A stretch of 64,000 bases of DNA, taken from positions 1 through 64,000 of the forward strand of contig JAXGMN010000037.1 of NCBI GenBank assembly GCA_040768665.1, read 5' to 3'. Numbering within the stretch: position 1 is the first letter of the stretch; every line of letters starts with the position of its first letter. Source of the DNA: JABWBD01 sp040768665. Lineage in GTDB: Bacteria > Planctomycetota > Planctomycetia > Pirellulales > Thermoguttaceae. The position numbers and the translations under genes were made by a program. Below are positions 18,001 to 25,997 of this stretch, piece after piece. The notes under the pieces were generated by a model. The model was not told the origin of the DNA. It ran no database searches and worked only from the letters and a program-made list of their open reading frames with translations.

Positions 18001-18167
18001 AGCCGCTGAAGGCGACACATCCGTTTTTCTGGGCCGGATACATGCTCGTCGATTCGGGAACCTCGACCGCGGAGGAAGGGGGCGGCAAGCCGGAGCCCAA
18101 GATGCAGCTCAAGCAGCCGGACGAGGAGAAACCGGAAGACGCTGAGCCCAAGGCCGCGGAACCGTGA
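15057..18167 (+). CDS. TPR-repeat protein with C-terminal CHAT protease domain
   Basis: This 1036-residue exported protein has a signal sequence after the Arg-rich start (LVLFAVGWALAIAAHRGFGA). The first two thirds hold TPR-like helices (YYEGEYKDALKIFQEQW, ECFYQMGDPDQAMEQYTAAL and others). The last third is a CHAT domain (caspase HetF-associated with TPRs). It has a candidate catalytic His in LPGFHTAM (residue 889) and Cys in FLSVCGLMASGARTILLSRW (residue 913). CHAT peptidases are usually activated by partners bound to their repeats. An acidic Lys/Glu/Pro-rich tail ends the chain. AGAGGAG upstream of 15057 fixes the start. It stands alone, so its partner is unknown. Confidence 0.88.
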   Translation: MIESRIRTARESRRLVLFAVGWALAIAAHRGFGADLDSRAVPPLPYYAAFQPYYEGEYKDALKIFQEQWRGAIKNVQTRWIDSICYHTMMGECFYQMGDPDQAMEQYTAALRLYLTFPDWMIRAQFPAAVRPDTSNVYRQVPWGVSARQAQPGHFPSSVLISQGRIDNNAPFRQGGVVQAPLLFPVSVKEIVRTTALAIRRRTELLGPLSEHDPLTSQLIAELSRRPGPPNHWSQAWVEIPLALALIAGNKQAEALPLLNRSVVVAGQFDHPLTCVALFELGRMSLLRGAYPEAVKYFEEASYAAALFEDHGMIEESLRNAARAHLLANRRVFYAPLVPAAQWARTKSERQVHTSLLLSAAENQLILERTREASATLEEARGLIGRRTMGAGQIGARLSYLAATVLFQQRNLAAGGEALASAMSFMRRGSHWLFQIRMVDQRYTSGRMNTRGAITPRAAMELYGRLLRDPEPVDWALDPMEALSVLAVPHPAAFEHWFLVAMGRKEFETALEIADRARRHRFFSSLAFGGRLTSLRWILEAPDSLLSAEGLRQRQDLLAQYPLYQQLSREARQIRAGLEAMPLVAATQEELRQQTKGFDRLSAISVQQEAVLREIAVRREPAALVFPPLHTTKEIQEAMPQGAAMLAFFAAGGDLWAFLINREQYTYWRLKNASALSRQLVGLLRAMGQFEANQKLAVKELSDSAWRESARQVLDTILEGSQADFSQSFPELVIVPDGIAWYIPFEALTVRTGDQLVPLILRTRIRYAPTASLAIADGRAINPMAKTAVIPGTLFPQDEPSVAQAAFEELAGVLPGTIALKGPALPAPSSVYGTLLDRLVVLDDISQPDANPYSWSPIQIDRGKPGSSLSDWLTLPWGGPSVVVLPGFHTAMESGLKKVDRTAPGAEMFLSVCGLMASGARTILLSRWRTGGQSSFGLVREFTQELPHTTPADAWQRAVLVGTDSRINFEAEPRVKDSEGEKPLKATHPFFWAGYMLVDSGTSTAEEGGGKPEPKMQLKQPDEEKPEDAEPKAAEP

Positions 18168-18225
18168 GCCGCGGTGCTCAAATCCCGCCGCCCCGCGGCT
18201 GACGATCTTTCGTATCGGCCCTATT

Positions 18226-18252
18226 AGCCCGGCTGTCTTCGAGCAGCCGGGG
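18226..18252. terminator. Hairpin of the AGCAGCCCGGC family between convergent genes
   Basis: AGCCCGGCTG (18226-18235) pairs with CAGCCGGG (18244-18251). It lies in the 103-bp gap between the convergent stops at 18167 and 18271. No T-run follows, so termination is inferred from position and stem strength. Confidence 0.5.
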
Positions 18253-18270
18253 TGATCCTGTGTGCCAAAC

Positions 18271-19473
18271 TCATTCGCGGACCACGAGTCGGTAGCCGAA
18301 CTCGCAGTCGCCGCCCGTCTGATCCGAGACCATGAATCGCACTTCGTACTCTCCGCCCGCGGTCGGTGTTCCCCAGATCGTGCCGGTTGCCGGGTCAACG
18401 GTCAGGCCTTCCGGAACCGCCTTGGCGCGGAAAGCGTACCGTTGGCGATCCCAAAACGCCGCGTTATAGGAAGACTCAGGGCTCCGCCGGCAGCGGAGAT
18501 CGCCGATGGAAAGGATCTGCTTAGGTTCCATCCGATAAGGCGATCCTAACCGAGCCTGATCTTCCGCGGGGAGCACGACCATGGGCCGTGGCACTTCGGC
18601 GTAGTCCGAGGGCCCGCTCTCGACCCCCGCCGCGTCGACCGCCGCGACACGATAGAACGCGGAATTGGCATTCGGCAGCGCAACGTCCAGCCCGACGACC
18701 CGCAGCGAGCTTCCCTCCACGCGTGCAATCAGGTTCGACGGCCTGGTGACCGTTCCGGCATCGGGCGCGTCGGAGGCCTTTGCCGCAAAATCTTCCATCG
18801 TCTCGACGAAACCTTTGCCCTGGAAGACCGGGTACTCGGTATCGCTGGCGGTGAAGCCTTTCTCATCGCTGCCGTAGACTTTGTAGGCGACCGGCTCCGT
18901 TACACAGTGGCCGATCGGATAGCCGCGCCGGGTCCTCAGCCCGGCGGCCTTCCAGTAGTCGTTTACGATATGCGCCTCGTTGCCGCACAGCGTGTATCCG
19001 TAGACGTTCAGCACCTTGACCGCGTCGCTGCATTCGGCGTCCCAGGTGGTGGCATGGAACCGTTGGCGCCGATGGAACTCCCAGATTGCCCGGGCGCGGT
19101 CTGCCGGGGCCGTGTACCCGGCGGCGGCCTCGGCGAGGATGTCGTCCAGGCTCCACCAGTTCCGCTTGCCGTTGACGACGATCCGCGGATTGTGGACGTT
19201 GCTCTTGCCGACGTTCTCGATAAGCACGGAGCGGTTCGGCTGCCAGCCTTGCCCGAACGCGGCATAGCCGACGACGTCGCGAGTCATTGCGCCGTCGACG
19301 GTGCCTCGGAAATGGATCGTGTAAACGCGTTTGTTTTCCGTGACCATCTGGACGTGCTCGCAGCGTCGGTCGTCGGGAAGATCCTCATAGGGCGCCATGG
19401 CAGGGCCGATCACGGCGGCCGAGAGAGGAGAGATGATGGCCCAAGGAGCAACGACGGCGAAAACGACGCGCAT
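18271..19473 (-). CDS. Secreted transglutaminase-like protein with C-terminal Ig-like domain
   Basis: This 400-residue protein starts at the ATG at 19471-19473, which gives a clean signal peptide (MRVVFAVVAPWAIISPLSAA). The middle resembles a transglutaminase-like domain: ARAIWEFHRRQRFH, then Cys163 in GYTLCGNEAH and His189 in YPIGHCVTEP as possible catalytic residues. A fibronectin-like segment follows (FYRVAAVDAAGVESGPSDYA). The end, GLTVDPATGTIWGTPTAGGE, is a putative Ig domain common in planctomycete surface proteins. The third catalytic residue is not obvious, so activity is uncertain. It could be a structural or peptide-handling surface protein. Confidence 0.65.
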   Translation of the reverse strand: MRVVFAVVAPWAIISPLSAAVIGPAMAPYEDLPDDRRCEHVQMVTENKRVYTIHFRGTVDGAMTRDVVGYAAFGQGWQPNRSVLIENVGKSNVHNPRIVVNGKRNWWSLDDILAEAAAGYTAPADRARAIWEFHRRQRFHATTWDAECSDAVKVLNVYGYTLCGNEAHIVNDYWKAAGLRTRRGYPIGHCVTEPVAYKVYGSDEKGFTASDTEYPVFQGKGFVETMEDFAAKASDAPDAGTVTRPSNLIARVEGSSLRVVGLDVALPNANSAFYRVAAVDAAGVESGPSDYAEVPRPMVVLPAEDQARLGSPYRMEPKQILSIGDLRCRRSPESSYNAAFWDRQRYAFRAKAVPEGLTVDPATGTIWGTPTAGGEYEVRFMVSDQTGGDCEFGYRLVVRE

Positions 19474-19607
19474 GGCAAGCCCCTTCAGAAAAAGATTTGC
19501 GAACCCGGTTTCCCCGCAGGCTTTCGCCCGTGCATGCCGCGGCGCGGCGGCGTCCGGCTGGTGACTGCAGGTTGGCACGCCGGCATTTGGCCGGCAAGGA
19601 GTTAAAA

Positions 19608-19703
19608 GGCCCTGACAAAACGGGGACTGGCTCCGAGCCAACCATTCGCAAAACACGAGAACAGGCGTATTCGCGAGGTGCCTGTCCCCGTTTTGTTAGG
19701 ACC
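19608..19703. repeat. GGGGACTGGCTC-family palindrome
   Basis: The outer arms GGCCCTGACAAAAC and GTTTTGTTAGGACC and the core arms GGGGACTGGCTCC and GGTGCCTGTCCCC are complementary with the usual mismatches. It lies in the divergent gap between the transglutaminase-like gene and the sulfatase gene. Confidence 0.85.
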
Positions 19704-19905
19704 CAGACGTCCCGCACCATCTTGCATCGGTTTTCGAACCACACCACAATGAGTTGCGGTGTCCGTTCCGTTTGGCGGCAGGCTCCGTTGGCCGTCGCGG
19801 TCGAATGAGCCAGGGATGGAAATGCGGAGTGTGGATGCTGCGCGAAAAGACTCGGTCACCGGCACTGACTTTCGAGTATTTACCCTGATGCAAGCGAGAG
19901 ATCCG

Positions 19906-21423
19906 ATGTTGAAGAGACAGTTCCTGGCAATCGGTTTCATGCTGGGGTTCGTGCTCGCGGGCGTCGCCGCGGCGATTGGTGGTGAGGAGGCCGCAAAGCC
20001 CGATATCCTCTTCATCATGCCCGACCAGATGCGGGGCGACTGCCTTTCGATCCTCGGGCATCCCGCGGTCGAGACGCCCTCGTTCGATCAACTCGCTCGT
20101 CAGGGTGTATTGTTTCGTCGGGCGTATACGACGGTGCCATCCTGTATTCCGGCGCGCTACGCGATGCTGACCGGGCTGCACCCCCAGACGAGCGGCGTGG
20201 TGGGTTACAGACAGAAGCCGATCGACTGCCCGACGATGCCGCAGGTGATGCGGGCCGCGGGCTACCGGACGGCCCTTGTCGGTCGCAACATGCATCAGAT
20301 CGCCGACGCGGCCGGCCTGGGATACGAAACGGACACGCTTGGATCGACGTACGTTTCCAACGACCGATATGCCGCCGACATCAGGAAGGTTGCGCCCCAG
20401 ATCACCGACTTTCGCAAGTGGGTCGAAGGAACCCTCGGGCTATCGTACAACCACTGGCAAGCCACACCCTGGCCATTAACCGATGATTTGCATCCCACCG
20501 CCTGGATTGTCAGGCAAGCTCGAAAGGTCGTGTCCGAGATCTCGAAGGAGCAGCCTCTGTTTCTAACGGCCTCGTTCTACGCCCCTCATCCTCCGCTGTT
20601 TCCGCCCAAGAAGTATTTCGACGGATACCTGAAAAAGGAGCTTCCGGCGCCGGCTCACGGCGACTGGGTCGATTGGGGTTCGCTCACCGCCAAAGGCACA
20701 GAAGGCGGCCACCGCGTTCTGCTCGAAGGCGAGACACTGCGCAAGGCCCAGGCGGGCTATTTCGGCCTGATCGAACATCTGGATCACGAGGTCGCGCCGC
20801 TGATCGCCGAGTTTCGAGCCAGAAGCGAGCAGGCCGGGCGGCCTTGGCTGATTGTCTTTACGGCCGACCACGGCGAGATGCTGGGCGACCACGGCTATTT
20901 CCGCAAGTGCGAGCCGCTGGAAGGTTCGGCCAATATCCCTTTCATCTTCTGCGGCTCGCCGGAACTGGGCTTCGAAGCCGGCCGACGCTGCATGCAGCCG
21001 GTCTGCCTGGAAGATATCTTTCCCACACTCGTGGAGCTTGCCGGCGGAAAGTGCCCCCAAGTCGACGGCGTCAATCTGGTTCCCGAACTCCGGGGGAAAG
21101 AGATCGAGATCCGGCCCTGGCTTCACTTCGAGCACGCGGATTGCTACAGCAAAGCCCAAGCATTCCAGGCGCTCACCGACGGTCGCTATAAGTATATCTG
21201 GCGTCCGCTGGACGGGCGGGAGCATCTGTTCGACCTCGAAAAGGACCCGCATGAAGAGCATGACCTGGCTTCCGATCCATCGCATCGCCAGTTGCTCCAC
21301 AAGTGGCGCAATGGAATGGTCGAGCGGCTCGCTTCGCGTCCGGAAGGATTTTCCAACGGTAAGGAACTGATTGCCGGCCGGCGCTACGCACCGCTCAATG
21401 CGGGGGTCCGCTCAAAAAACTAA
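19906..21423 (+). CDS. Sulfatase (type I, formylglycine-dependent), exported
   Basis: This protein of about 505 residues has an N-terminal signal (FLAIGFMLGFVLAGVAAA). The family N-terminus (KPDILFIMPDQMRGDCLSI) supplies metal-binding aspartates. The formylglycine-forming motif C-I-P-A-R starts at Cys80 in the sequence TTVPSCIPARYAMLTG. FTADHGEMLGDHG provides the second metal-binding site. Such enzymes remove sulfate esters from polysaccharides or other metabolites; planctomycetes carry many. The start could also be at 19888; an ATG further up at 19759 would remove the signal. No maturase gene lies in this window. Confidence 0.9.
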   Translation: MLKRQFLAIGFMLGFVLAGVAAAIGGEEAAKPDILFIMPDQMRGDCLSILGHPAVETPSFDQLARQGVLFRRAYTTVPSCIPARYAMLTGLHPQTSGVVGYRQKPIDCPTMPQVMRAAGYRTALVGRNMHQIADAAGLGYETDTLGSTYVSNDRYAADIRKVAPQITDFRKWVEGTLGLSYNHWQATPWPLTDDLHPTAWIVRQARKVVSEISKEQPLFLTASFYAPHPPLFPPKKYFDGYLKKELPAPAHGDWVDWGSLTAKGTEGGHRVLLEGETLRKAQAGYFGLIEHLDHEVAPLIAEFRARSEQAGRPWLIVFTADHGEMLGDHGYFRKCEPLEGSANIPFIFCGSPELGFEAGRRCMQPVCLEDIFPTLVELAGGKCPQVDGVNLVPELRGKEIEIRPWLHFEHADCYSKAQAFQALTDGRYKYIWRPLDGREHLFDLEKDPHEEHDLASDPSHRQLLHKWRNGMVERLASRPEGFSNGKELIAGRRYAPLNAGVRSKN

Positions 21424-21441
21424 CCATTCGCCAGAACATCA

Positions 21442-21456
21442 AGCAGCCCGGCTGCT
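21442..21456. repeat. Single AGCAGCC-C-GGCTGCT palindrome
   Basis: This is one self-complementary arm of the family seen as a double arm at 30361-30394. It lies 18 bases after the sulfatase stop codon and could help end its transcript. Confidence 0.7.
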
Positions 21457-21550
21457 GAGCCTTTTGAAATCGTGGCGGGTCGCTGAAAAAACAGCCGCTC
21501 GACCTGACCCGAGAAATGCTCGGACCGAGCTGTCCGGATGGAGGGGCATA

Positions 21551-21583
21551 ATTACGCATCTTGCGTTACGCATAATGCGTAAT
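21551..21583. repeat. ATTACGCAT palindromic repeat
   Basis: ATTACGCAT (21551-21559) is inverted at 21575-21583, and the nested 17-base palindrome TTACGCATAATGCGTAA spans 21566-21582. It lies 46 bases before the AAA ATPase start. It is an AT-rich island compared with its surroundings. Confidence 0.65.
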
Positions 21584-21629
21584 GTAGAATTCCGACTGGG
21601 ACGTTTCGTGGTGCATTGGCAGGCGGGGC

Positions 21630-22781
21630 ATGACTAATCCCTTTCACTACGGCACCGTTGTCGTCGGCGACGCCTTCTGCAACCGAACCGAGGAGTTGCG
21701 GGACGTCGAGCGGGCTTTCGAGAACGGCGAGAAACTGTTCATCTACTCCGAGCGCCGCCTGGGGAAGACGTCGCTGGTTCGGACCGCAATCGAGCGCCTT
21801 CCGCGGAGGAGATTCCTCGCAGTCTACGTCGACCTTTGGCCAACCGATTCCGAGGTCTCGTTCGCAACGGCGACCGCCCAAGCGATTTCGCTGGCGGCGG
21901 CGTCGACGCCGGGCCGACTACTCGACACGGCAAAACAGTTGTTCAGCCGATTGGTTCCCAGCGTCTCGGTAAACGACGAAGGGAAGCCGATAGTTACCTT
22001 CGGCACCGTCGTGCCGCGTAAGCCCGAGGTCGATATCGAGGACGTCCTCAAAGCACCGGAAAAGCTCGCTGCGCAGCGAAATCGCAAGGTCGTCGTCGTG
22101 TTCGACGAGGTCCAGAGAATCCTGGAATACGAGAGCGATCTGGTCGAGAGAAAACTGCGGAGCATGATTCAGCACCAGGGCGAAGTGGGCTATCTGTTTC
22201 TCGGAAGCCGCAAGCATCTCATTCGGCGGATGTTTTTGGACAAGTCTCGTCCCCTGTACCGGGCCGCCGGCCACTATCCTCTCGGTCCCATCGGCGCAAA
22301 GCATTGGATCGGGTTTATCCGAAAGCGATTTCTGGATGCACAGAAAGAGATCGACGACGAGACGATCCGCTCGATCTGCGGGCTCACGGAAGGCCACCCG
22401 TTCTATACGCAGCATCTCTGTCACGCGCTTTGGGAACTCTGCGCGCCTGGCACCAGGGCAACCGATGATCTGGTCGAAACCGCGTTGGGCGTCCTCCTGG
22501 ATCGCGAGAGCTATGCCTATACGATGCTTTGGGAATCGCTGGCCGCCAACCAGCGCCGGTTGCTTCGGGGACTGGTGTTGGAACCGTTGGGAGCCAAGCC
22601 GTTCTCATCGGCCTTCACGAGGCGATATGGTCTTCGTTCAGCGTCCAATGTCCAGAGGGCGTCCGGGGCGCTCATCGAGGCAGACGTCGTGGATCCGGAA
22701 AATGGCTCCTTCGTGATCGTGGATCGCTTCTTCAAGCTGTGGATTCGGAAGCAACAGAGCGGGCGCGGCGCATCGGAATGA
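21630..22781 (+). CDS. AAA ATPase of the archaeal-type (PF01637-like) family
   Basis: This 383-residue cytoplasmic protein has a P-loop SERRLGKTS (40-48), in which the first Gly is replaced by Ser as in many members, and a Walker B VVVVFDE (154-160). A sensor-like segment GYLFLGSRKHLIRRMFLD follows, and the C-terminal third resembles a winged helix (FTRRYGLRSASNVQRASGAL). Such ATPases are widespread but poorly characterised; several occur with mobile or defence genes. Both flanks are palindromic repeats (21551-21583 and 22850-22980), so acquisition by transfer is possible. Confidence 0.82.
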   Translation: MTNPFHYGTVVVGDAFCNRTEELRDVERAFENGEKLFIYSERRLGKTSLVRTAIERLPRRRFLAVYVDLWPTDSEVSFATATAQAISLAAASTPGRLLDTAKQLFSRLVPSVSVNDEGKPIVTFGTVVPRKPEVDIEDVLKAPEKLAAQRNRKVVVVFDEVQRILEYESDLVERKLRSMIQHQGEVGYLFLGSRKHLIRRMFLDKSRPLYRAAGHYPLGPIGAKHWIGFIRKRFLDAQKEIDDETIRSICGLTEGHPFYTQHLCHALWELCAPGTRATDDLVETALGVLLDRESYAYTMLWESLAANQRRLLRGLVLEPLGAKPFSSAFTRRYGLRSASNVQRASGALIEADVVDPENGSFVIVDRFFKLWIRKQQSGRGASE

Positions 22782-22849
22782 GCGCGAATCCGCGCCGACG
22801 GTCGGTCGGGAGCGGTCGGCGGCTTCAGTGCGAACCGCAGCTCCCCACC

Positions 22850-22980
22850 CGCTCACGGTGGGCTGATAAAAACGGGGACTGGCTCCGCAACATCTTGTGT
22901 GGTCGCTCTGGCTAAACCGCTATTAGTTGCGGTGCCTGTCCCCGTTTTTATCAAGTTTTTATCAGCCCACGCTCACGGTG
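22850..22980. mobile_element. GGGGACTGGCTC-family palindrome with 11-bp flanking direct repeats
   Basis: CGCTCACGGTG occurs at 22850-22860 and again at 22970-22980. Between them, GGCTGATAAAAAC (22861-22873) pairs with GTTTTTATC and ATCAGCC near the right end; the right arm holds an extra TTTTTATC copy. The core GGGGACTGGCTCCGCAAC pairs with GTTGCGGTGCCTGTCCCC. The layout suggests insertion with target duplication. The right repeat lies 4 bases from the MMPL gene's stop codon. Confidence 0.8.
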
Positions 22981-22983
22981 CCG

Positions 22984-25428
22984 CTATCCGACGCGGGCGC
23001 GTTGCGAGCGTTCGCGTATTGGGACGGATTCTCGTTTCGGGTCGAGCGGCAGCGATTCGCCGGCCGGCGACGTGAACCGCGCAACCACGTGGCGCTGCCA
23101 GATCGCCAAAAAGGCGGGCACGAGGATCGTCCGGATGAAGAACGTGTCGAGCAGAACGCCCAGGGAGAGGGCGAATCCCAACTCCTGCATGGCGCGGAGG
23201 GTGCCGGTGGTCATCGAAGCGAACGTGCCGGCCATGATCACGCCGCAACTGGTGATAATGCCGCCGGTTCGAATCAGCGCCACTCGCAGGCCCTCGTCGA
23301 TTCCGCGACGCTTCTGCTCCTCGAAGACACGGGTGACGAGATAGATGTTGTAGTCCTCGCCGACGGCGATGAGGATCACGAACAGGAACATGGGCACCTT
23401 CCAGTCCAGCCCGTGGTAGGTCGATCCATAGAGCCAGGAAAAGAGCATCCCGCTCACCCCCATCGTGACGAAGTAGCCCAAGAGGACCGAGAGGATCAGG
23501 TAGAGACAGATGCCGGGAGAGCGGAGAATGAAGATCAGAACCGCGAGCACCGCGAGAGGCACCAATTGCTGAATCAGGATCAGATCGCTCGACGTGATCG
23601 AGCGGAGATCGCGGATCCCCGCCGTGGTGCCCAGGTAGCGGAACTCGGTCCCATACCATTCGGACTGCGGATCCCGGGAAAGCTGGTAAAGGTAGTCCTC
23701 GACGTGGTTCAGCACGCGAATGCTTTCCATCGAGAACGGGTCGTAGGCGAAGACGAGGTCGAAGCGGGTGACCTTGCCGCGGTATTGAGGTGCCTGAGCC
23801 AGGTACGTGGCCTTGGTGCGCGGATTGGCGCGGATCACCTGTCGACGGATGGCGCCGGACAGTCCGAACCGTCTCGGCCGCTGCCCGATCGGTTCGAACA
23901 GGCTCCGCACGCTTGTGACCGGTTTGACACGGCGGCCGCTTTCCTCGACGTACTGAAGGGCATAGAGTTCTTCCGGCAACTGCTGGATCCGGTCCCATCG
24001 CTCCTGGCCGGCCTCGAACCCGCCCCGCTCATTGTACGCCAGCACGGTGACCGGCCCTGTTTCGCCGGCGGGGAAATACTGCTGGAGGAGACGGGTTCCT
24101 TGAACGCTGGGCCGGCTGGACTCCAGTTCGCTCAGGAAGTCGTACGTAACTTCGACGGAAAGGCCGCGGACGACCAGCGGTGACAGGAGCAGCAGGCTGA
24201 CAACCAGGATCAGTCCGGGGCGAGCGATGACCCGCTGGCTGAGACCCGACCAGAAGCTGTTAAGGGCCGACGTCTTCCCGATCTCCAAATCGTCGCGCCG
24301 GTTGCTCGCCTGCAACGGGCGGACGCCGAAAGGCCAAAAGACGACCATTCCGGCGGCCCGCAACATGGCAGGCGCAAGCGTGACGCAGGCCACGAGCGCC
24401 ACGACGAGGCAAAGTCCGATGGCGGGACCGCTGTTGCGGAACTTCCCGAAGTCGCAGAAGACCATGACTCCGAGCCCCAGGATGGTGGTCAATGCACTGG
24501 CAGCGAGTGCATCGCCGACCCGTCCGAGTGCCTCTCCGATCGCCTGCGCCGCGTCGAGTCCGCGCTGCAACTCCTCTCGATAACGAGCGATGAGGAAAAG
24601 GCAGAAGTCGGTCCCCGAACCGAAAAGGATGACCACGACGAAGATCTTCGTCGTCTTGAACACCTTGAAGTCGAACCACTGGAAATAACCGCTTGCCTGC
24701 GTGAGGATGGCGACCAGGTCGGTGGCGACGCTGACGGATGCCAGGATGGTCAAGATCGGAATGATCACCAAACCCGGTGCGCGATAGACCATCAAGAGAA
24801 TCAGGACAACGAGGATCACCGTCGTTTGCTCGGTGTTCTTGATGCTCTCGCTGGCGGCGAGAAGCATGTCGCTTCCAATCGCGGCGGAACCGGAGACCCC
24901 GACTTCCAGGCCTTCGGGGAAGTCTGGAGAGCGGCGGATCTCATCCAACCAGCCGAAGATCGAATCGATCAACGGCATGTTGTCGACCGCCATGAATTCA
25001 TTGCGCAACTGCAGAACAATCAACAGCGCCTGGCCGTTCGGGCCCGCAGGGCTGACGAGTTTCTCACCGACGACTTCCGTCCGGTGGCTGAGCACCTCGA
25101 CGATCGGCCTGGAAGCATTTTCGGCAGGCGCGTAATGTTCGGCCAGCAGGTCGGCGACGGCGAAGTCCGCCGGCTCAAGGGGACCATCCCTGCGGGCCAC
25201 GACGAGAATGATCTGGCTCTTGGAGAGCGCCTCGGGGAAGGCGGCTTCCAAGAGTCTCTCGCCCTGGACGCTGGTCATCTGGTCCGGCAAGTAGGCGAAG
25301 TCGCCGTCAAGGGTGACATCGTCCCAGCGCGGTGCGACCCAGTGAATCCCGGCGGCCAGCAGGATCCAGCCGAACAGCGTCGCTTTCCAGTGGCGCGAAA
25401 CAAACTTGCCCAAGTGGTCAAAAAACAT
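22984..25428 (-). CDS. MMPL/RND family exporter
   Basis: This 814-residue inner-membrane protein is made of two homologous halves. Each half has one N-terminal helix, a large extracytoplasmic loop and five grouped helices. The first helix (KATLFGWILLAAGIHW), the GSGTDFCLFLIARYREEL segment and VLIAVGEDYNIYLVTRVFEE (the second-half counterpart) are characteristic of MMPL/hydrophobe-amphiphile RND transporters. These move lipids or hydrophobic compounds out of the cytoplasm, driven by the proton gradient. No periplasmic adaptor or outer-membrane channel is next to it, so it probably acts in envelope-lipid transport rather than as a tripartite pump. It is divergent from the ABC operon at 25998. 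Confidence 0.88.
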   Translation of the reverse strand: MFFDHLGKFVSRHWKATLFGWILLAAGIHWVAPRWDDVTLDGDFAYLPDQMTSVQGERLLEAAFPEALSKSQIILVVARRDGPLEPADFAVADLLAEHYAPAENASRPIVEVLSHRTEVVGEKLVSPAGPNGQALLIVLQLRNEFMAVDNMPLIDSIFGWLDEIRRSPDFPEGLEVGVSGSAAIGSDMLLAASESIKNTEQTTVILVVLILLMVYRAPGLVIIPILTILASVSVATDLVAILTQASGYFQWFDFKVFKTTKIFVVVILFGSGTDFCLFLIARYREELQRGLDAAQAIGEALGRVGDALAASALTTILGLGVMVFCDFGKFRNSGPAIGLCLVVALVACVTLAPAMLRAAGMVVFWPFGVRPLQASNRRDDLEIGKTSALNSFWSGLSQRVIARPGLILVVSLLLLSPLVVRGLSVEVTYDFLSELESSRPSVQGTRLLQQYFPAGETGPVTVLAYNERGGFEAGQERWDRIQQLPEELYALQYVEESGRRVKPVTSVRSLFEPIGQRPRRFGLSGAIRRQVIRANPRTKATYLAQAPQYRGKVTRFDLVFAYDPFSMESIRVLNHVEDYLYQLSRDPQSEWYGTEFRYLGTTAGIRDLRSITSSDLILIQQLVPLAVLAVLIFILRSPGICLYLILSVLLGYFVTMGVSGMLFSWLYGSTYHGLDWKVPMFLFVILIAVGEDYNIYLVTRVFEEQKRRGIDEGLRVALIRTGGIITSCGVIMAGTFASMTTGTLRAMQELGFALSLGVLLDTFFIRTILVPAFLAIWQRHVVARFTSPAGESLPLDPKRESVPIRERSQRARVG

Positions 25429-25675
25429 GGCAGTGCGACGGCTGGCCCGATTTTGTGGGCACCCTGAGCAGCGTCCCGGGGGCAGACGCGATCAAGTCCG
25501 GACGGGGAACCCCAATCCGGGATATCGTAGCCGACTGCGGTGTGATCGCCAAGCTGTTATTGCACTAATAATTGACTGCGCGTTGAGGCAATGGGTCAAA
25601 AACTGGGACAGCACTCGGACGTGAGGCGATTTCCGCCGAATTGCGGGTGCCCTGATGAGAAGGGATCGTGTACCG

Positions 25676-25735
25676 TATAATAGTGGACTCAAGGAGCGAC
25701 CAATTCAAGGGCCTTGTGGGCCAGGTCCCTTTTTT
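25676..25735 (+). other. Promoter-like TATAAT and terminator-like hairpin in a 569-bp gene-free gap
   Basis: The gap 25429-25997 separates the divergent MMPL and ABC genes and holds no recognisable gene. A perfect TATAAT (25676-25681) has only a weak -35 candidate. The imperfect stem AGGGCCTT/AGGTCCCT ending at 25730, followed by six T residues (25730-25735), looks like an intrinsic terminator. Together they could define a very short transcript; chance is also possible. The rest of the gap shows nothing clear. Confidence 0.3.
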
Positions 25736-25997
25736 GCTCACCCTAGTAGCTAAATACTAATTGACCACAAGATGGGAAATGCGAGATGTTTTCGGGTTGC
25801 AGGGCAGTGTCTTGGTTTTGTTTTTCGCTGTACTTGGAAACTCGACACTCTGGCGGTGGGGCTTGGTCCATCGACCGTCGAATCCTCACCTCCAGCCGAA
25901 AGACGGCTGTTTTCTGGCGGGGGCAGTCGAACTCCGCCGCGGCACTTGACGTAGACAACGCTAGTTCGTAGTTCGCGCGACGACAGGGATCCCATTT

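Noticed and set aside
21630..22781. Defence-system ATPase
   Set aside because: The AAA ATPase is alone, with no nuclease, helicase or other defence gene beside it, so a defence role is not supported.
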